Source of the DNA: CAYUHJ01 sp964444365
GTDB lineage: Bacteria; Planctomycetota; Planctomycetia; Gemmatales; Gemmataceae
Assembly: GCA_964444365.1 (NCBI GenBank)
Contig: CAYUHJ010000001.1
Location: forward strand, 62,001-126,000
Reading direction: 5' to 3'
Length of the DNA: 64,000 nt
Each line of letters begins with the position of its first letter. The first letter of the stretch is position 1. The notes under the pieces are model-generated. The model made no database searches. It saw only the letters and a program-made list of their open reading frames with translations, and had not been told where the DNA came from. This document shows positions 1 to 7,796 of this stretch, in pieces. The position numbers were made by a program, and so were the translations under genes.

Positions 1-213
1 ATCGACGCGGAGGCGGACGGCTTCCTCTACAACATGGTCCGCGCCATCGCCGGCACGCTGATGCAGGTCGGCCGCGGGCACTGGCCGGAATCGCGGGTCG
101 CGGAGATTCTCGAATCGGGGGACCGGCGCAAGGCCGGCCCGACCGCGCCGCCCGAGGGGTTGTTCCTGCTGCGGGTGACGTACCCGAGTCACTTGAAGCT
201 ACCGGATTTGTAG
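1..213 (+). CDS. truA: tRNA pseudouridine synthase A, C-terminal end (partial)
   Basis: Only the last 70 codons are present; the 5' end lies outside the window. The visible part has the conserved TruA C-terminus: a DGFLYNMVRAIAGTL stretch, then VGRG, and the GPTAPPEGLFLLRV ending. TruA isomerises uridine 38-40 in the tRNA anticodon arm and is cytoplasmic. The stop codon TAG at 211-213 is the first three bases of a long palindromic repeat. The gene converges with holB, whose stop is the other edge of the same repeat. Confidence 0.93.
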   Translation: MDAEADGFLYNMVRAIAGTLMQVGRGHWPESRVAEILESGDRRKAGPTAPPEGLFLLRVTYPSHLKLPDL

Positions 214-280
214 GTCGGGCCGAGTCTTCGAGGCCCGACGGGAGGCGCAACGTCGGGCCTCGAAGACTCGACCCGACCTA
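211..280. repeat. TAG-capped palindrome, family A, complete copy
   Basis: Two 30-base arms (211-240 and 251-280) pair with one mismatch around a 10-base loop. Both outer edges read TAG outward-in, and these are the stop codons of truA (plus strand) and holB (minus strand). In RNA it would form a long GC-rich hairpin and could end transcription from both sides, although there is no U-tract. Related copies lie at 1283-1320, 15505-15574 and, more distantly, 18931-19045. Confidence 0.9.
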
Positions 281-1267
281 CAAGAGGACGGGTCGAAACA
301 TCCGATCAAACAGGGCTTCGATCACGAGCGACACCTGGACGTATCGCCCGATCTGATAGTCCGCTTCCGTGCAGGCTTCGAGCCAGTCCGCGAGGCGATC
401 CGCGCCGATGCGTTCGCCGACCGCCGCGAGTGGACCCTCGCCGGCCAGCCCGTCGCGCAGTGCCGTTCGCAGGATGTCGACGAGGACGCCGATGCCGAGC
501 GACGCGCGGTCGCGCTGGGCCGGGGTTTGTTTGCCGGCTTCCTCCACAAACTTTGCCCATGCCGCGATCAACCCGGTCGCGTCCGGTTTCGGCGCAGTCA
601 CGGCGGCGAGCAGCACGTCGCGGAACTGCCAGACGGCATCGTCGTTCAGGGCGAGGGCACGCCCCGGACTGCCCCCCGCGAGGCGGACGAGTCGGGCGAC
701 GCGCTCGGGGTCGGTGACGCCGCGGTCGGCCAGGACGGCCCGCAAGTCCGTCTCACGGAGCGGCTGAAACGGCACGATCTGACACCGCGAAAGGATCGTC
801 GGCAACTGGCGTTCAACGGTGGTGGCGAGGAGAATCAGAACGGCCCCCGGCGGCGGTTCTTCGAGCACTTTCAGAAAAGCGTTCGCCGAGTTCGCGTTGA
901 ACTCGTCGGCTTCCTCGACGATGCCGACCTTGCGCGACCCCCGGCTCGCCTTGCGTCCCAGGGTGGTGCAAAACGCGCGCATCACCTCGATGGACAGGTC
1001 GTTCTCGTCCTCGGCTCGGCGGGCGGTGGTGAAGTCCGGGTGCGTGCCGGCGGCCACCTGGACGCACGCGGGGCAGCGGTCGCACGCCGTCAGCGGGGCG
1101 GGCGGGGCTTCGCACAGCAGCGACTTCGCGAACTCGATGGCGAAGAGCTTTTTCCCCACGCCGTCCGGCCCGACGAAGAGGTAGGCGTGGGCGAGCCGGC
1201 CGCGGCGAAACGCGGTGTGCAGTTGGTCTCGGGCGGCGTCGTGCCCGCGGATGCGGTCCCAGGCCAT
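278..1267 (-). CDS. holB: DNA polymerase III delta' subunit
   Basis: A 329-residue clamp-loader subunit of the replicative polymerase. The start chosen is the ATG giving MAWDRIRG; the frame stays open upstream but that part is not protein-like. Visible features are Walker A GPDGVGKK (about 33-40), the four zinc-binding cysteines typical of clamp-loader subunits (C52, C62, C65, C68), LKVLEEPP near 132-139 and the SRC motif near 160-162. The last Walker A residue is Lys rather than Thr/Ser, as in many delta' proteins. It is the last gene of the lipB-lipA-tmk operon; tmk-holB pairing is common in bacteria. The stop codon lies in the palindrome at 211-280. Confidence 0.93.
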   Translation of the reverse strand: MAWDRIRGHDAARDQLHTAFRRGRLAHAYLFVGPDGVGKKLFAIEFAKSLLCEAPPAPLTACDRCPACVQVAAGTHPDFTTARRAEDENDLSIEVMRAFCTTLGRKASRGSRKVGIVEEADEFNANSANAFLKVLEEPPPGAVLILLATTVERQLPTILSRCQIVPFQPLRETDLRAVLADRGVTDPERVARLVRLAGGSPGRALALNDDAVWQFRDVLLAAVTAPKPDATGLIAAWAKFVEEAGKQTPAQRDRASLGIGVLVDILRTALRDGLAGEGPLAAVGERIGADRLADWLEACTEADYQIGRYVQVSLVIEALFDRMFRPVLL

Positions 1268-1282
1268 CAAGATTCTTTCTGG

Positions 1283-1320
1283 TAGGTCGGGCCGAGTCTT
1301 CGAGGCCCGACACGAAGCGC
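1283..1320. repeat. Truncated family A palindrome (left arm and loop)
   Basis: Bases 1283-1311 repeat the left arm of the 211-280 palindrome exactly, and the next bases match its loop (ending agcgca). The right arm is missing and is replaced by the AT-richer sequence that carries the small membrane gene. It lies in the gap between that gene and holB. Confidence 0.85.
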
Positions 1321-1329
1321 ACTCAGATC

Positions 1330-1581
1330 TCAATTTACGAACAGTTGGATCACGCAGATCAGCCCAGCCGAAATCACCAATAGCAAATTTGCACAGCCAA
1401 AAACACAGGTATTCCAGTGTGGAAAGAGAAGCATAAGTATCACACACACGATCAAACCCGCTGCCGGATAGCCAAGCAACAGAGTCCCGGTCACAGTGAA
1501 ACCTGAGATTACAGCAGGATAGACTGGGCCGCCAAAGATCCAGCAAACCCGATCGAACAGGGATAGATTGTTCTGGTTCAT
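1330..1581 (-). CDS. Small two-helix membrane protein, unknown
   Basis: An 83-residue hydrophobic protein with a charged N-terminus (MNQNNLSLFDR) and at least two, possibly three, transmembrane stretches covering about residues 15-80. The start ATG overlaps the tmk stop as ATGA, which points to translational coupling. Base composition is clearly lower in GC than both neighbours, and the 3' end adjoins a palindromic repeat that has lost one arm, so it may be an insertion. No family recognised. Confidence 0.6.
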   Translation of the reverse strand: MNQNNLSLFDRVCWIFGGPVYPAVISGFTVTGTLLLGYPAAGLIVCVILMLLFPHWNTCVFGCANLLLVISAGLICVIQLFVN

Positions 1582-2213
1582 CTCTTCTCAGTAAAACCGG
1601 TACTCCGAATGTAGTCGCCGACAATTCGCCGCGTTTCCGCCTGCACCGCTTCGACTTCGCCCGTGGCGTCGATGATCGTATGTAACTCCGGCCGGCGTCG
1701 CACTTCCGCCAGGAACCCCGTACGCACTCGTTCCGCGAACTCGTTGCCGCGGCTCTCCATGCGGTCGGCGGCGCGACCCCGTCGGACGGCGGCGAGGTCG
1801 GCGGGCATGTCGAACACCAGCGTCAAATCCGGTTGCAGGCCACCCGTGGCGACATTGCCGACGCTCCACAAGTCCGCGGGATCGAGCCCGCCGGCGTGAC
1901 CCTGATAGACGACGTTTGCCAGCAAGAAGCGGTCAGAAACGACGATTTCCCCGCGGGCCAGGGCCGGGCGGATGACGCGATCGACGAGTTCCGCCCGGCT
2001 GGCCATGAAGAGCATTGCTTCGGTGCGGATGCCCATCTTTTGTTCGCGGCCCGTGAGAAGGATCTCGCGGAGCTTTGCCCCGATGTCCGTCCCGCCGGGG
2101 TCGGCACACGCGGTGACGGCGTACCCCTGACCGCGCAGCCACTCGACGAGCAACCGGGCTTGCGTCGATTTGCCGGTGCCGTCGAGGCCGTCGAGCGAGA
2201 GGAAGACGCCCAT
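1578..2213 (-). CDS. tmk: Thymidylate kinase
   Basis: A 211-residue enzyme that phosphorylates dTMP to dTDP, close to the usual family length. It shows the P-loop GLDGTGKS at residues 9-16, a DPGGT motif (usually EPGGT) at 38-42, the DR motif in SDRF at 93-96, and an arginine-rich lid region near RRGRAADRMESRG. It starts 3 bases after the lipoyl-like gene stops and its own stop overlaps the next gene by ATGA, so it sits inside a tightly packed operon ending in holB. Confidence 0.96.
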   Translation of the reverse strand: MGVFLSLDGLDGTGKSTQARLLVEWLRGQGYAVTACADPGGTDIGAKLREILLTGREQKMGIRTEAMLFMASRAELVDRVIRPALARGEIVVSDRFLLANVVYQGHAGGLDPADLWSVGNVATGGLQPDLTLVFDMPADLAAVRRGRAADRMESRGNEFAERVRTGFLAEVRRRPELHTIIDATGEVEAVQAETRRIVGDYIRSTGFTEKR

Positions 2214-2216
2214 GAC

Positions 2217-2450
2217 TCATTCCGGGTGAATCGTTCCGAGCACCGTTCCGATTTCGACCGGGTCGCCGGTCAGTGCCAGGCACTCCGCGACGACGCCGGT
2301 CGCGGGTGACGCCACGTCGAACGTCGCGCCCGGGAGCAGCAGTTCGACGACGCGGTCGCCCTCGTAGACGTGTTCGCCGGGGCGGACGTACCAGAGGCTG
2401 ACGCGAACCCGGTCGGAGCCGAGGTCAGCCGCCGTGATCGGGACCGGCAT
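2217..2450 (-). CDS. Lysine-free biotin/lipoyl-like domain protein
   Basis: A 77-residue single-domain protein with the fold signature of a lipoyl/biotinyl domain: 'VRPGEHVYEGDRVVEL' then 'ASPATGVV' and 'GDPVEIGTVLGTI'. In E2 and GcvH proteins a DKA/K(A) motif at the hairpin tip carries the lipoyl lysine. Here the matching stretch reads LLPGATFDV (38-46), and the whole protein contains no lysine. It therefore cannot be lipoylated on lysine. It lies between lipA (26-base overlap) and tmk (3-base gap). A structural or decoy partner of the lipoylation enzymes is a guess; a degenerate carrier is the alternative. Confidence 0.8.
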   Translation of the reverse strand: MPVPITAADLGSDRVRVSLWYVRPGEHVYEGDRVVELLLPGATFDVASPATGVVAECLALTGDPVEIGTVLGTIHPE

Positions 2451-3375
2451 GGACCGCCACCCCTTCCTTCGTGGGAACCATGTCGGCGGCGTGGTAACTC
2501 GACCGCACGTACGGCCCGGCGACGACTTGCCGGAAGCCCATCAGTCGGGCGTGGGCGGCGATGTCGTCGAACTCCGCGGGGGGGACGAACCGCGCCACCG
2601 GGATGTGCTTCAGCGTCGGGGCGAGGTACTGCCCCAGGGTCAGCACGTCGCAGTCGATTTCGCGCAGGTCGGCGAACACGTCGAAGAGTTCGCCCACGCT
2701 TTCGCCGATGCCGAGCATGAGCCCCGCCTTCGTGACGACGTGCGGGGCGCGTTGCTTCACGCGGTCGAGCAGATCGAGGCTACGCTGATACTCCGCCCGG
2801 CCGCGGACCTTGCGGTAGAGACGCGGCACGGTTTCGAGGTTGTGGTTGAAGACTTCCGGGTTCGCGTCGGTGACGGTATCGATGGCCGCAATATCGCCGA
2901 GAAAATCGGGGGTGAGCACTTCCACCGCGGAGCCGGGGAGCCGATCCCGCACGGCGGCGATGCACCGGGCGAAGTGCCCGGCCCCGCCGTCGGGCAGGTC
3001 GTCCCGCGTGACCGACGTGATGACGACGTGCTTCAACCCGAGCCGGGCCGCGGCTTCCGCGACGCGGGCGGGTTCGTCGTCCTCGACGAGTTCCGGCGTG
3101 CCCCCCTTCGGGACGGAACAGAAGCCGCACGGCCGGGTGCAGACGTTGCCGAGGACCATGAACGTCGCGGTTTTTTGCGACCAGCAGTGCGGCCGGTTCG
3201 GGCACTTCGCCGACTCGCAGACGGTCTCCAGCTTCAGGTCGTCGATCAGCGACTGCGTGAAGAAGTTGGCGTTCCCGCGCGGCAGGTCGCGCTTCAGCCA
3301 CTCCGGCAGGCGGCGGGCCGGCGGTGGCGTGTCGACCGGGGCAGCAGGACTACCGAGAACGGGGAGCGAACGCAT
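2425..3375 (-). CDS. lipA: Lipoyl synthase
   Basis: A 316-residue radical-SAM enzyme that inserts two sulfur atoms into protein-bound octanoate. All ligands are visible: the auxiliary cluster motif CESAKCPNRPHC (C53, C58, C64), the radical-SAM motif CTRPCGFC (C79, C83, C86), and the C-terminal RSSYHA serine motif (about 291-296). The start overlaps the end of lipB by 26 bases and the end overlaps the lipoyl-like gene by 26 bases, so translation is likely coupled. The active site looks intact, unlike that of the neighbouring LipB. Confidence 0.97.
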   Translation of the reverse strand: MRSLPVLGSPAAPVDTPPPARRLPEWLKRDLPRGNANFFTQSLIDDLKLETVCESAKCPNRPHCWSQKTATFMVLGNVCTRPCGFCSVPKGGTPELVEDDEPARVAEAAARLGLKHVVITSVTRDDLPDGGAGHFARCIAAVRDRLPGSAVEVLTPDFLGDIAAIDTVTDANPEVFNHNLETVPRLYRKVRGRAEYQRSLDLLDRVKQRAPHVVTKAGLMLGIGESVGELFDVFADLREIDCDVLTLGQYLAPTLKHIPVARFVPPAEFDDIAAHARLMGFRQVVAGPYVRSSYHAADMVPTKEGVAVHAGPDHGG

Positions 3376-4096
3376 GGCGGGTCGGCTTCGGGAGGAAGGT
3401 CGGGTGGTGGTGGAACACGGACACGCGGGTGAACCCGAACCGCCGGGCCACGCCGTCGAGCAAGCTCTGGCGGACGCCCGTGACCCGCGCGCGGGCCGGC
3501 GATTCCCGTTGCAGCGAGGTCATCGGCACCGGGTCGCCGTCGCACCGGACGTCGCGGAACGGTTCGAGGTCCGGGGTCACGTTCATGACGATGCCGAACG
3601 ACGACACCCAGTCGCGGACGCAGACCCCGACGTGGGCGATTCGCCGGCCCGCAACCCGGACGCCGGCTTCCCCGGTGGTCGGCTCGCACCTCACGCCGAA
3701 CGCGCGGACCGTCTCGGCGGCGACGCGGTTCAGGGTGTCAATATAGCGGCCGGGGGTGGTGCCGAGTTCCTGCAGCGGAAGGATCGGGTAGCACGCGACC
3801 TGGCCGGGGAGGTGGAGCAGGCACCCGCCGCCGCGGGAGACCCACGTCACGGGCCACCGTCGCGCGGCCAGCGCTTCAGGCGACGGGCGGATGTGCCCGC
3901 GACTGCCCTCCCGGCCGATGCTGATGCCGGGCGGGTGGTCGCACACGATGACGGACGGGGTGCCGCCACTGGCGACTTCGTACACCAGCCGCCGTTGCAG
4001 CGCGACCGCGGCGTCGAGGTCGAGCGTGCCGAGGAGGAACGCCTGGAGGGGGCGGTCGTCCGCGTCGGTTCGGGAATCGGAACAGCCGCCGGGCAC
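3350..4096 (-). CDS. lipB: Octanoyltransferase (LipB), divergent active site
   Basis: LipB moves octanoate from acyl carrier protein to lipoyl domains. The frame is open far upstream, so the start is uncertain. The GTG at 4096 gives 248 residues, a normal length, and lies downstream of a good -10 box at 4153-4158; a GTG at 4162 is possible. Conserved pieces are SRGGG (87-91), HLPGQ (95-99; usually HGPGQ), IAHVGVCV (153-160), FGIVMNV (167-173; usually HGxALNV) and the catalytic-type Cys185 in RCDG. The position normally held by the catalytic lysine (GKKI) reads GRRI, with Arg151-Arg152. The context with lipA supports the function, but the chemistry may differ. Confidence 0.85.
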   Translation of the reverse strand: MPGGCSDSRTDADDRPLQAFLLGTLDLDAAVALQRRLVYEVASGGTPSVIVCDHPPGISIGREGSRGHIRPSPEALAARRWPVTWVSRGGGCLLHLPGQVACYPILPLQELGTTPGRYIDTLNRVAAETVRAFGVRCEPTTGEAGVRVAGRRIAHVGVCVRDWVSSFGIVMNVTPDLEPFRDVRCDGDPVPMTSLQRESPARARVTGVRQSLLDGVARRFGFTRVSVFHHHPTFLPKPTRHAFAPRSR

Positions 4097-4151
4097 CGGG
4101 GTCGCGTCCTCGTCAGCGGGGAACCGGGTTGGTTTCCGCCCGCATGAGAGG

Positions 4152-4158
4152 TATTTTA
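4152..4158. promoter_or_regulatory. Overlapping divergent -10 boxes
   Basis: The sequence tattttat reads TATTTT on the plus strand and TAAAAT on the minus strand. It is the only AT-rich block in this gap and lies about 50 bases upstream of both the membrane glycosyltransferase-like gene and the preferred lipB start. No clear -35 box is seen. Confidence 0.45.
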
Positions 4159-4207
4159 TCACCCGCCCGTTCGGACCGAGAGGCCAACCTTGTTCGAGGC
4201 GTTCGCG

Positions 4208-5893
4208 ATGAGACAATGGCTCACCGGGCCGACGGCGCTCGCGGTCGCGGTGACGCTGCTGAACGCGGTCAAGCCCGCCGCCGTGGACGACACCGCGTAC
4301 CTCCAGTTCGCCCGGCACCTCGCGGCGAACCCCGGAAACCCCTACGGATTCGAGATCTTCTGGTACTCCGCCCCCGAGCCGGCGATGGGCGTGCTGCTGC
4401 CCCCGGTGCTGCCGTACTGGCTCGCGCTCGGGCGGGGGGCGGCCGGAGAAAACCTGTTCCTGCTGAAACTGACGCTGTTCCCGTTCTCGTTGCTGTTGTG
4501 CCACTCCGTCGCATTTCTGTTCCGGCGGTTCGCCCCCGGTGCAGGCACGCCACTGCTGGCGATGACCGTGCTCGGCCCCGGCGTGTTGCCGTTCTTCGGG
4601 GTGATGCTCGACGTGCCGGCGCTGGCCCTCGGGCTCGCGGCGGTGGCGTGTTTCGTTCGCGGGTGCGACACGGAGCGGGTGCGGTGGGTCGCCGGCGCGG
4701 GGGTGCTGGCGGGGCTTGCGGCGCAGACGAAGTACAGCATGTTGCCGGTGCCGGCCGTGCTGCTGTGGTACGCCGTGCTGCACCGGCAACCGCTGTTCGG
4801 CGTCGGGGCGGCGGCGTTCGCCGTGGCGGTCTTCGCGGGCTGGGAGTCGTTCGTCGAGGGGCAGGCGGGCGAGAGCCACTTCCTGCACCACCTGCGGGAG
4901 CAGCAAGCCTCCCGGAAGGACTGGCTCGAGGAAAAGTGGAACCTGTTTCAGCCGATGGTCGCGTACCTCGGGGGGACGGCGGTCGGGTTCGGCCTGCTCG
5001 CGGGCCGGGCGATCCGGCTGCCGCGAGCGTTCGTCGCCGCGGTCGCGGGGGCCGGGGCGTTCGGCGTCGCGGCGGTGTGCGTCGTCCCGTACAGCGATTC
5101 GATTTTGCTGAGGAAGCCGAACGGCGGGGTGAAGCTCGAACTCGCGACGCTGGTGTTCGGGTCGCTCGGAACGGGCGTGCTGCTCGCGAGTCTGGGGGCC
5201 GCGGGCGCGTTGCTGCTTCGGCCGCGCGGGTTGCTGCGGTTCAGGCGGATCCTGCGGTGGAACGCGGATTCGTGGTTCGTGGCGGGGTGGGTGCTGATCG
5301 AGCTCGCGGCGTATTTCGCGCTGACGCCGTTCCCGGCGGGCCGACGGGTGATCGGCATCGGGGTGGCGCTTGCCGTCCTGGCCGGGCGGACGGCGGTGCT
5401 GACCCGGCTGCCGGTTCCCCGGTGGATTGTTGCGTCCACAATCGCCGCCGGAATCGGGCTGTTCGCACTCGACACCTGGGATTCGTACCCGGAACGGCAA
5501 CTCGCCCTTCGCGCCGCCGACCGCATCGGCGACCCCGGTTCGGCTACAGTCTGGTTCAACGGGCACTGGGGGTTTCAGTACTACTGCGACCGGGCCGGGA
5601 TGAAGCCGGTCGAGCCGGGCGTGTCCGTGCTGAAGGCCGGCGACTGGCTCGTGTTCCCGGTGATTCCCGACGACCGCGGGTTCTACCGGCCGTACCACGG
5701 CGGGGCGAAGTTCCGCGTCGACCCGGCGTCCGTTCAACCCGTCGAGGAGTACGTGTGGGACGATCGGCTCGCGGCCCAGACGGTTCCCGAGCTGTACGGG
5801 GGAACCGTGCCCGTCCGGGGCCGCGACCACCCGCGGCTGCGGGTGGCCGTCTACCGCGTCATCCGGGAATGGGGCCCGGCACGGGTGAAGTGA
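4208..5893 (+). CDS. GT-C-type membrane glycosyltransferase-like protein
   Basis: A 561-residue protein with roughly ten or more hydrophobic segments. The start ATG at 4208 is preceded by a weak purine-rich site; a TTG at 4190 with a better site would add 6 residues. An Asp-Asp pair (VDDTAYL, about residues 26-32) lies in the first extracytoplasmic loop, and GLAAQTKYS follows further on. Both resemble dolichyl-phosphate-mannose mannosyltransferase (PMT/ArnT, GT39/GT83) proteins. These enzymes transfer a sugar from a lipid-phosphate donor outside the membrane. The donor and acceptor cannot be told. It is transcribed alone, divergent from lipB. Confidence 0.7.
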   Translation: MRQWLTGPTALAVAVTLLNAVKPAAVDDTAYLQFARHLAANPGNPYGFEIFWYSAPEPAMGVLLPPVLPYWLALGRGAAGENLFLLKLTLFPFSLLLCHSVAFLFRRFAPGAGTPLLAMTVLGPGVLPFFGVMLDVPALALGLAAVACFVRGCDTERVRWVAGAGVLAGLAAQTKYSMLPVPAVLLWYAVLHRQPLFGVGAAAFAVAVFAGWESFVEGQAGESHFLHHLREQQASRKDWLEEKWNLFQPMVAYLGGTAVGFGLLAGRAIRLPRAFVAAVAGAGAFGVAAVCVVPYSDSILLRKPNGGVKLELATLVFGSLGTGVLLASLGAAGALLLRPRGLLRFRRILRWNADSWFVAGWVLIELAAYFALTPFPAGRRVIGIGVALAVLAGRTAVLTRLPVPRWIVASTIAAGIGLFALDTWDSYPERQLALRAADRIGDPGSATVWFNGHWGFQYYCDRAGMKPVEPGVSVLKAGDWLVFPVIPDDRGFYRPYHGGAKFRVDPASVQPVEEYVWDDRLAAQTVPELYGGTVPVRGRDHPRLRVAVYRVIREWGPARVK

Positions 5894-5899
5894 CCGACC

Positions 5900-7675
5900 T
5901 CACCGCCGGACCGCCTTGCTGAGCATCATGTTCGCGGGGGCCTGGTACGACCAGACTTCCTCGCCGTCCGGGGCCACTTCGATCAGGCGGTTCTGCTGGT
6001 CCACGAACAGCGTGTTCCCGTTGGGCAGCCGCTGCGGGGACCGGGCGTTGAACACCTGCTTCTTCCAGATCACCTTGTTGTCCTTGACGCTGTACTCCGC
6101 GAGCTGCTGCTGCTCGCCGATGAGAACGGTGTCCGGGCCGGTGGCGGCCATCTGTGCCTGCCAGTGCGGGGCCTGAACGCCGAGCTTCTTGTTCGGGATC
6201 TCGGCCAGCTTCTCGTCGAGGAAGACGCTGAACTTCGGGTCGTTGCTGGCCAGCAGCAGCGTCTGGCCGTTCGGCAGGCGGTGGCAGGCTTGAATGTCGT
6301 ACTGGTTCCGGGCGTAGGAGTTGACGACCTCGTCGGTGTCCTTCTTGAACTCGAACACCCCGTTCCGGCAGCCGACGATGAGGTTGCCGTTGTCGAGCAG
6401 TTGCAGGCTGATCGGCTGCCCCCCGGCGATCTTGCGGCCGGCCCCGTTCAGCGTGCGGTTGGCGACCACCCGGCCGGTCATGTCGCGGATCGTCACCCGG
6501 TTCGCGTTCGTTTCGGAGATCATCACCTGATTGTTCGGCAAGAAGACGATGTCGTTCGGCGTCATCAGCCCGGTGATCTTCCAGCGCTCCTTCATGTCCG
6601 GGCCGAGCTCGACGACCTGGCCGTTCCCGTAGGAGTTGTCGGACATGAGCAGGACGGTCTTGCCGGTGATCCGCTCGGCGTACTTGAAGGCGGCGAGATC
6701 GGTCTTCGCCCGCGCCCCGTCCCACCACTTTTTCCACACGTCCTGGGCCTTGGTCAGGGACTCCTTCGTCCGCTTGAACTGGGCCGCCGGGGCGTCTTTC
6801 CCCGCGAGTTGCAGGAGGTAGTCTTCCGCCTGCCACAGCCGGCCGCGGGGCAGGTCGGCGAGCATGTCGATCAGCGACGTGACGGCGTCCTTGTCCTTGC
6901 CGACCGCGGTCAGCGCGAACAGGATGCGGAACTTCGTCTCCTGGTCCGGTTCGGCCTGTCCCGCCTTGAGCACCTTCGGGAACACGTCCGACGGCTTGTC
7001 GCCGGCCGGAGCTCCTTCCACGAGGGCGACGGCCGCCGCGCCCCGCCGCAGCGCGACCGTGTCGGTCAGGGCGGACACGAGCGAGACGTCCGCTTTGCCG
7101 TTCTTGTACGCGACGGCGGCGAGGGTCTTGCCGATCTCGTCCGCCACCGCCTGATTGTCGGCCAGGGGCAGGAACCCGAGCAGCACGTCCGCCGTGCCGT
7201 CCGGCTTCAACTTCGCCAGGGCCCGCACCGCGGCCGCCGCCACGGTCGAGTGCGGCACCTTCTCGAGCCGCTTCAGGCACTCCATCGCCCGGTACGCGAC
7301 TTCCGGGTCCGACTCCGACTGCGCCGCCGTCCGCAGCGGGCCGATCGCGGCGGGGCCGTACAGCTCGACCTGATCCGCCGCCTTGAGCCGGTCGTCGAAC
7401 TCGTCCGTCCCGAGCCGCTTGATCGCCGACTGAATCTTGACGAGGTCGGTGTCGCTGACGGTCCGCTGCCGGAAGTAGCCGAGCAGCGAGTCCGGGCTGT
7501 CGGCCTTCAGCTTCGCGGCGGTCAGCGCCTCCGCGTCCGAGAGTGTCTTCGCCGGCTCGGGAGGCTGACCGGGGACGAATGGACGACGGAACGCGATTTC
7601 CTTACCCGACAGAGTCGTCGCGGCGACGAGGCCCAGCAGGAGTGCGAACGCGGCAAGGCTCGAACGGGACGGCAT
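5900..7675 (-). CDS. Secreted HEAT-repeat / beta-propeller protein
   Basis: A 591-residue protein with an N-terminal signal peptide (SLAAFALLLGLVAATTLSG). Residues about 50-280 are helical HEAT-like repeats with regular Ala/Leu spacing. Residues about 330-585 are propeller blades, each ending in phrases like LPNNQVMISETNANRV, LPNGQTLLLASND and LPNGNTLFVDQQNRL. Such blades occur in PQQ-like and arylsulfotransferase-like propellers of planctomycetes. The start is the ATG giving MPSRSSLAAF, 39 bases inside the longest frame. No catalytic residues are evident; scaffolding in the periplasm is likely. It converges with the preceding membrane protein, with a 6-base gap. Confidence 0.75.
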   Translation of the reverse strand: MPSRSSLAAFALLLGLVAATTLSGKEIAFRRPFVPGQPPEPAKTLSDAEALTAAKLKADSPDSLLGYFRQRTVSDTDLVKIQSAIKRLGTDEFDDRLKAADQVELYGPAAIGPLRTAAQSESDPEVAYRAMECLKRLEKVPHSTVAAAAVRALAKLKPDGTADVLLGFLPLADNQAVADEIGKTLAAVAYKNGKADVSLVSALTDTVALRRGAAAVALVEGAPAGDKPSDVFPKVLKAGQAEPDQETKFRILFALTAVGKDKDAVTSLIDMLADLPRGRLWQAEDYLLQLAGKDAPAAQFKRTKESLTKAQDVWKKWWDGARAKTDLAAFKYAERITGKTVLLMSDNSYGNGQVVELGPDMKERWKITGLMTPNDIVFLPNNQVMISETNANRVTIRDMTGRVVANRTLNGAGRKIAGGQPISLQLLDNGNLIVGCRNGVFEFKKDTDEVVNSYARNQYDIQACHRLPNGQTLLLASNDPKFSVFLDEKLAEIPNKKLGVQAPHWQAQMAATGPDTVLIGEQQQLAEYSVKDNKVIWKKQVFNARSPQRLPNGNTLFVDQQNRLIEVAPDGEEVWSYQAPANMMLSKAVRR

Positions 7676-7716
7676 CGGATCGACTCCGGATCGGTGGGGG
7701 TTCGGAGAGTACAATC

Positions 7717-7722
7717 ATCTTA
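7717..7722 (-). promoter_or_regulatory. Candidate -10 box TAAGAT
   Basis: On the minus strand the sequence gggTAAGATgattgt lies 41 bases upstream of the HEAT/propeller gene start, in an otherwise GC-rich leader. It resembles the other TAnnnT boxes in this window. Confidence 0.4.
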
Positions 7723-7796
7723 CCCGAACCGACCCGGCCCGGAACCGGGAAACTTTCCGCGGTCGCAGTCGCCGCCGGGACCACCCGAGCGGAAGA

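Noticed and set aside
1284..1624. N-terminal extension of holB through the small membrane gene and repeat
   Set aside because: The extension reads through a palindromic repeat and the opposite frame of another gene; MAWDRIRG at 1267 matches the family N-terminus.
4163..5830. Long minus-strand open frame continuing upstream of lipB, opposite the GT-C-like gene
   Set aside because: It is low-complexity Arg/Pro/Gln-rich text produced by the GC-rich complement of a real gene; it has no domain signal, and lipB has a normal start downstream.
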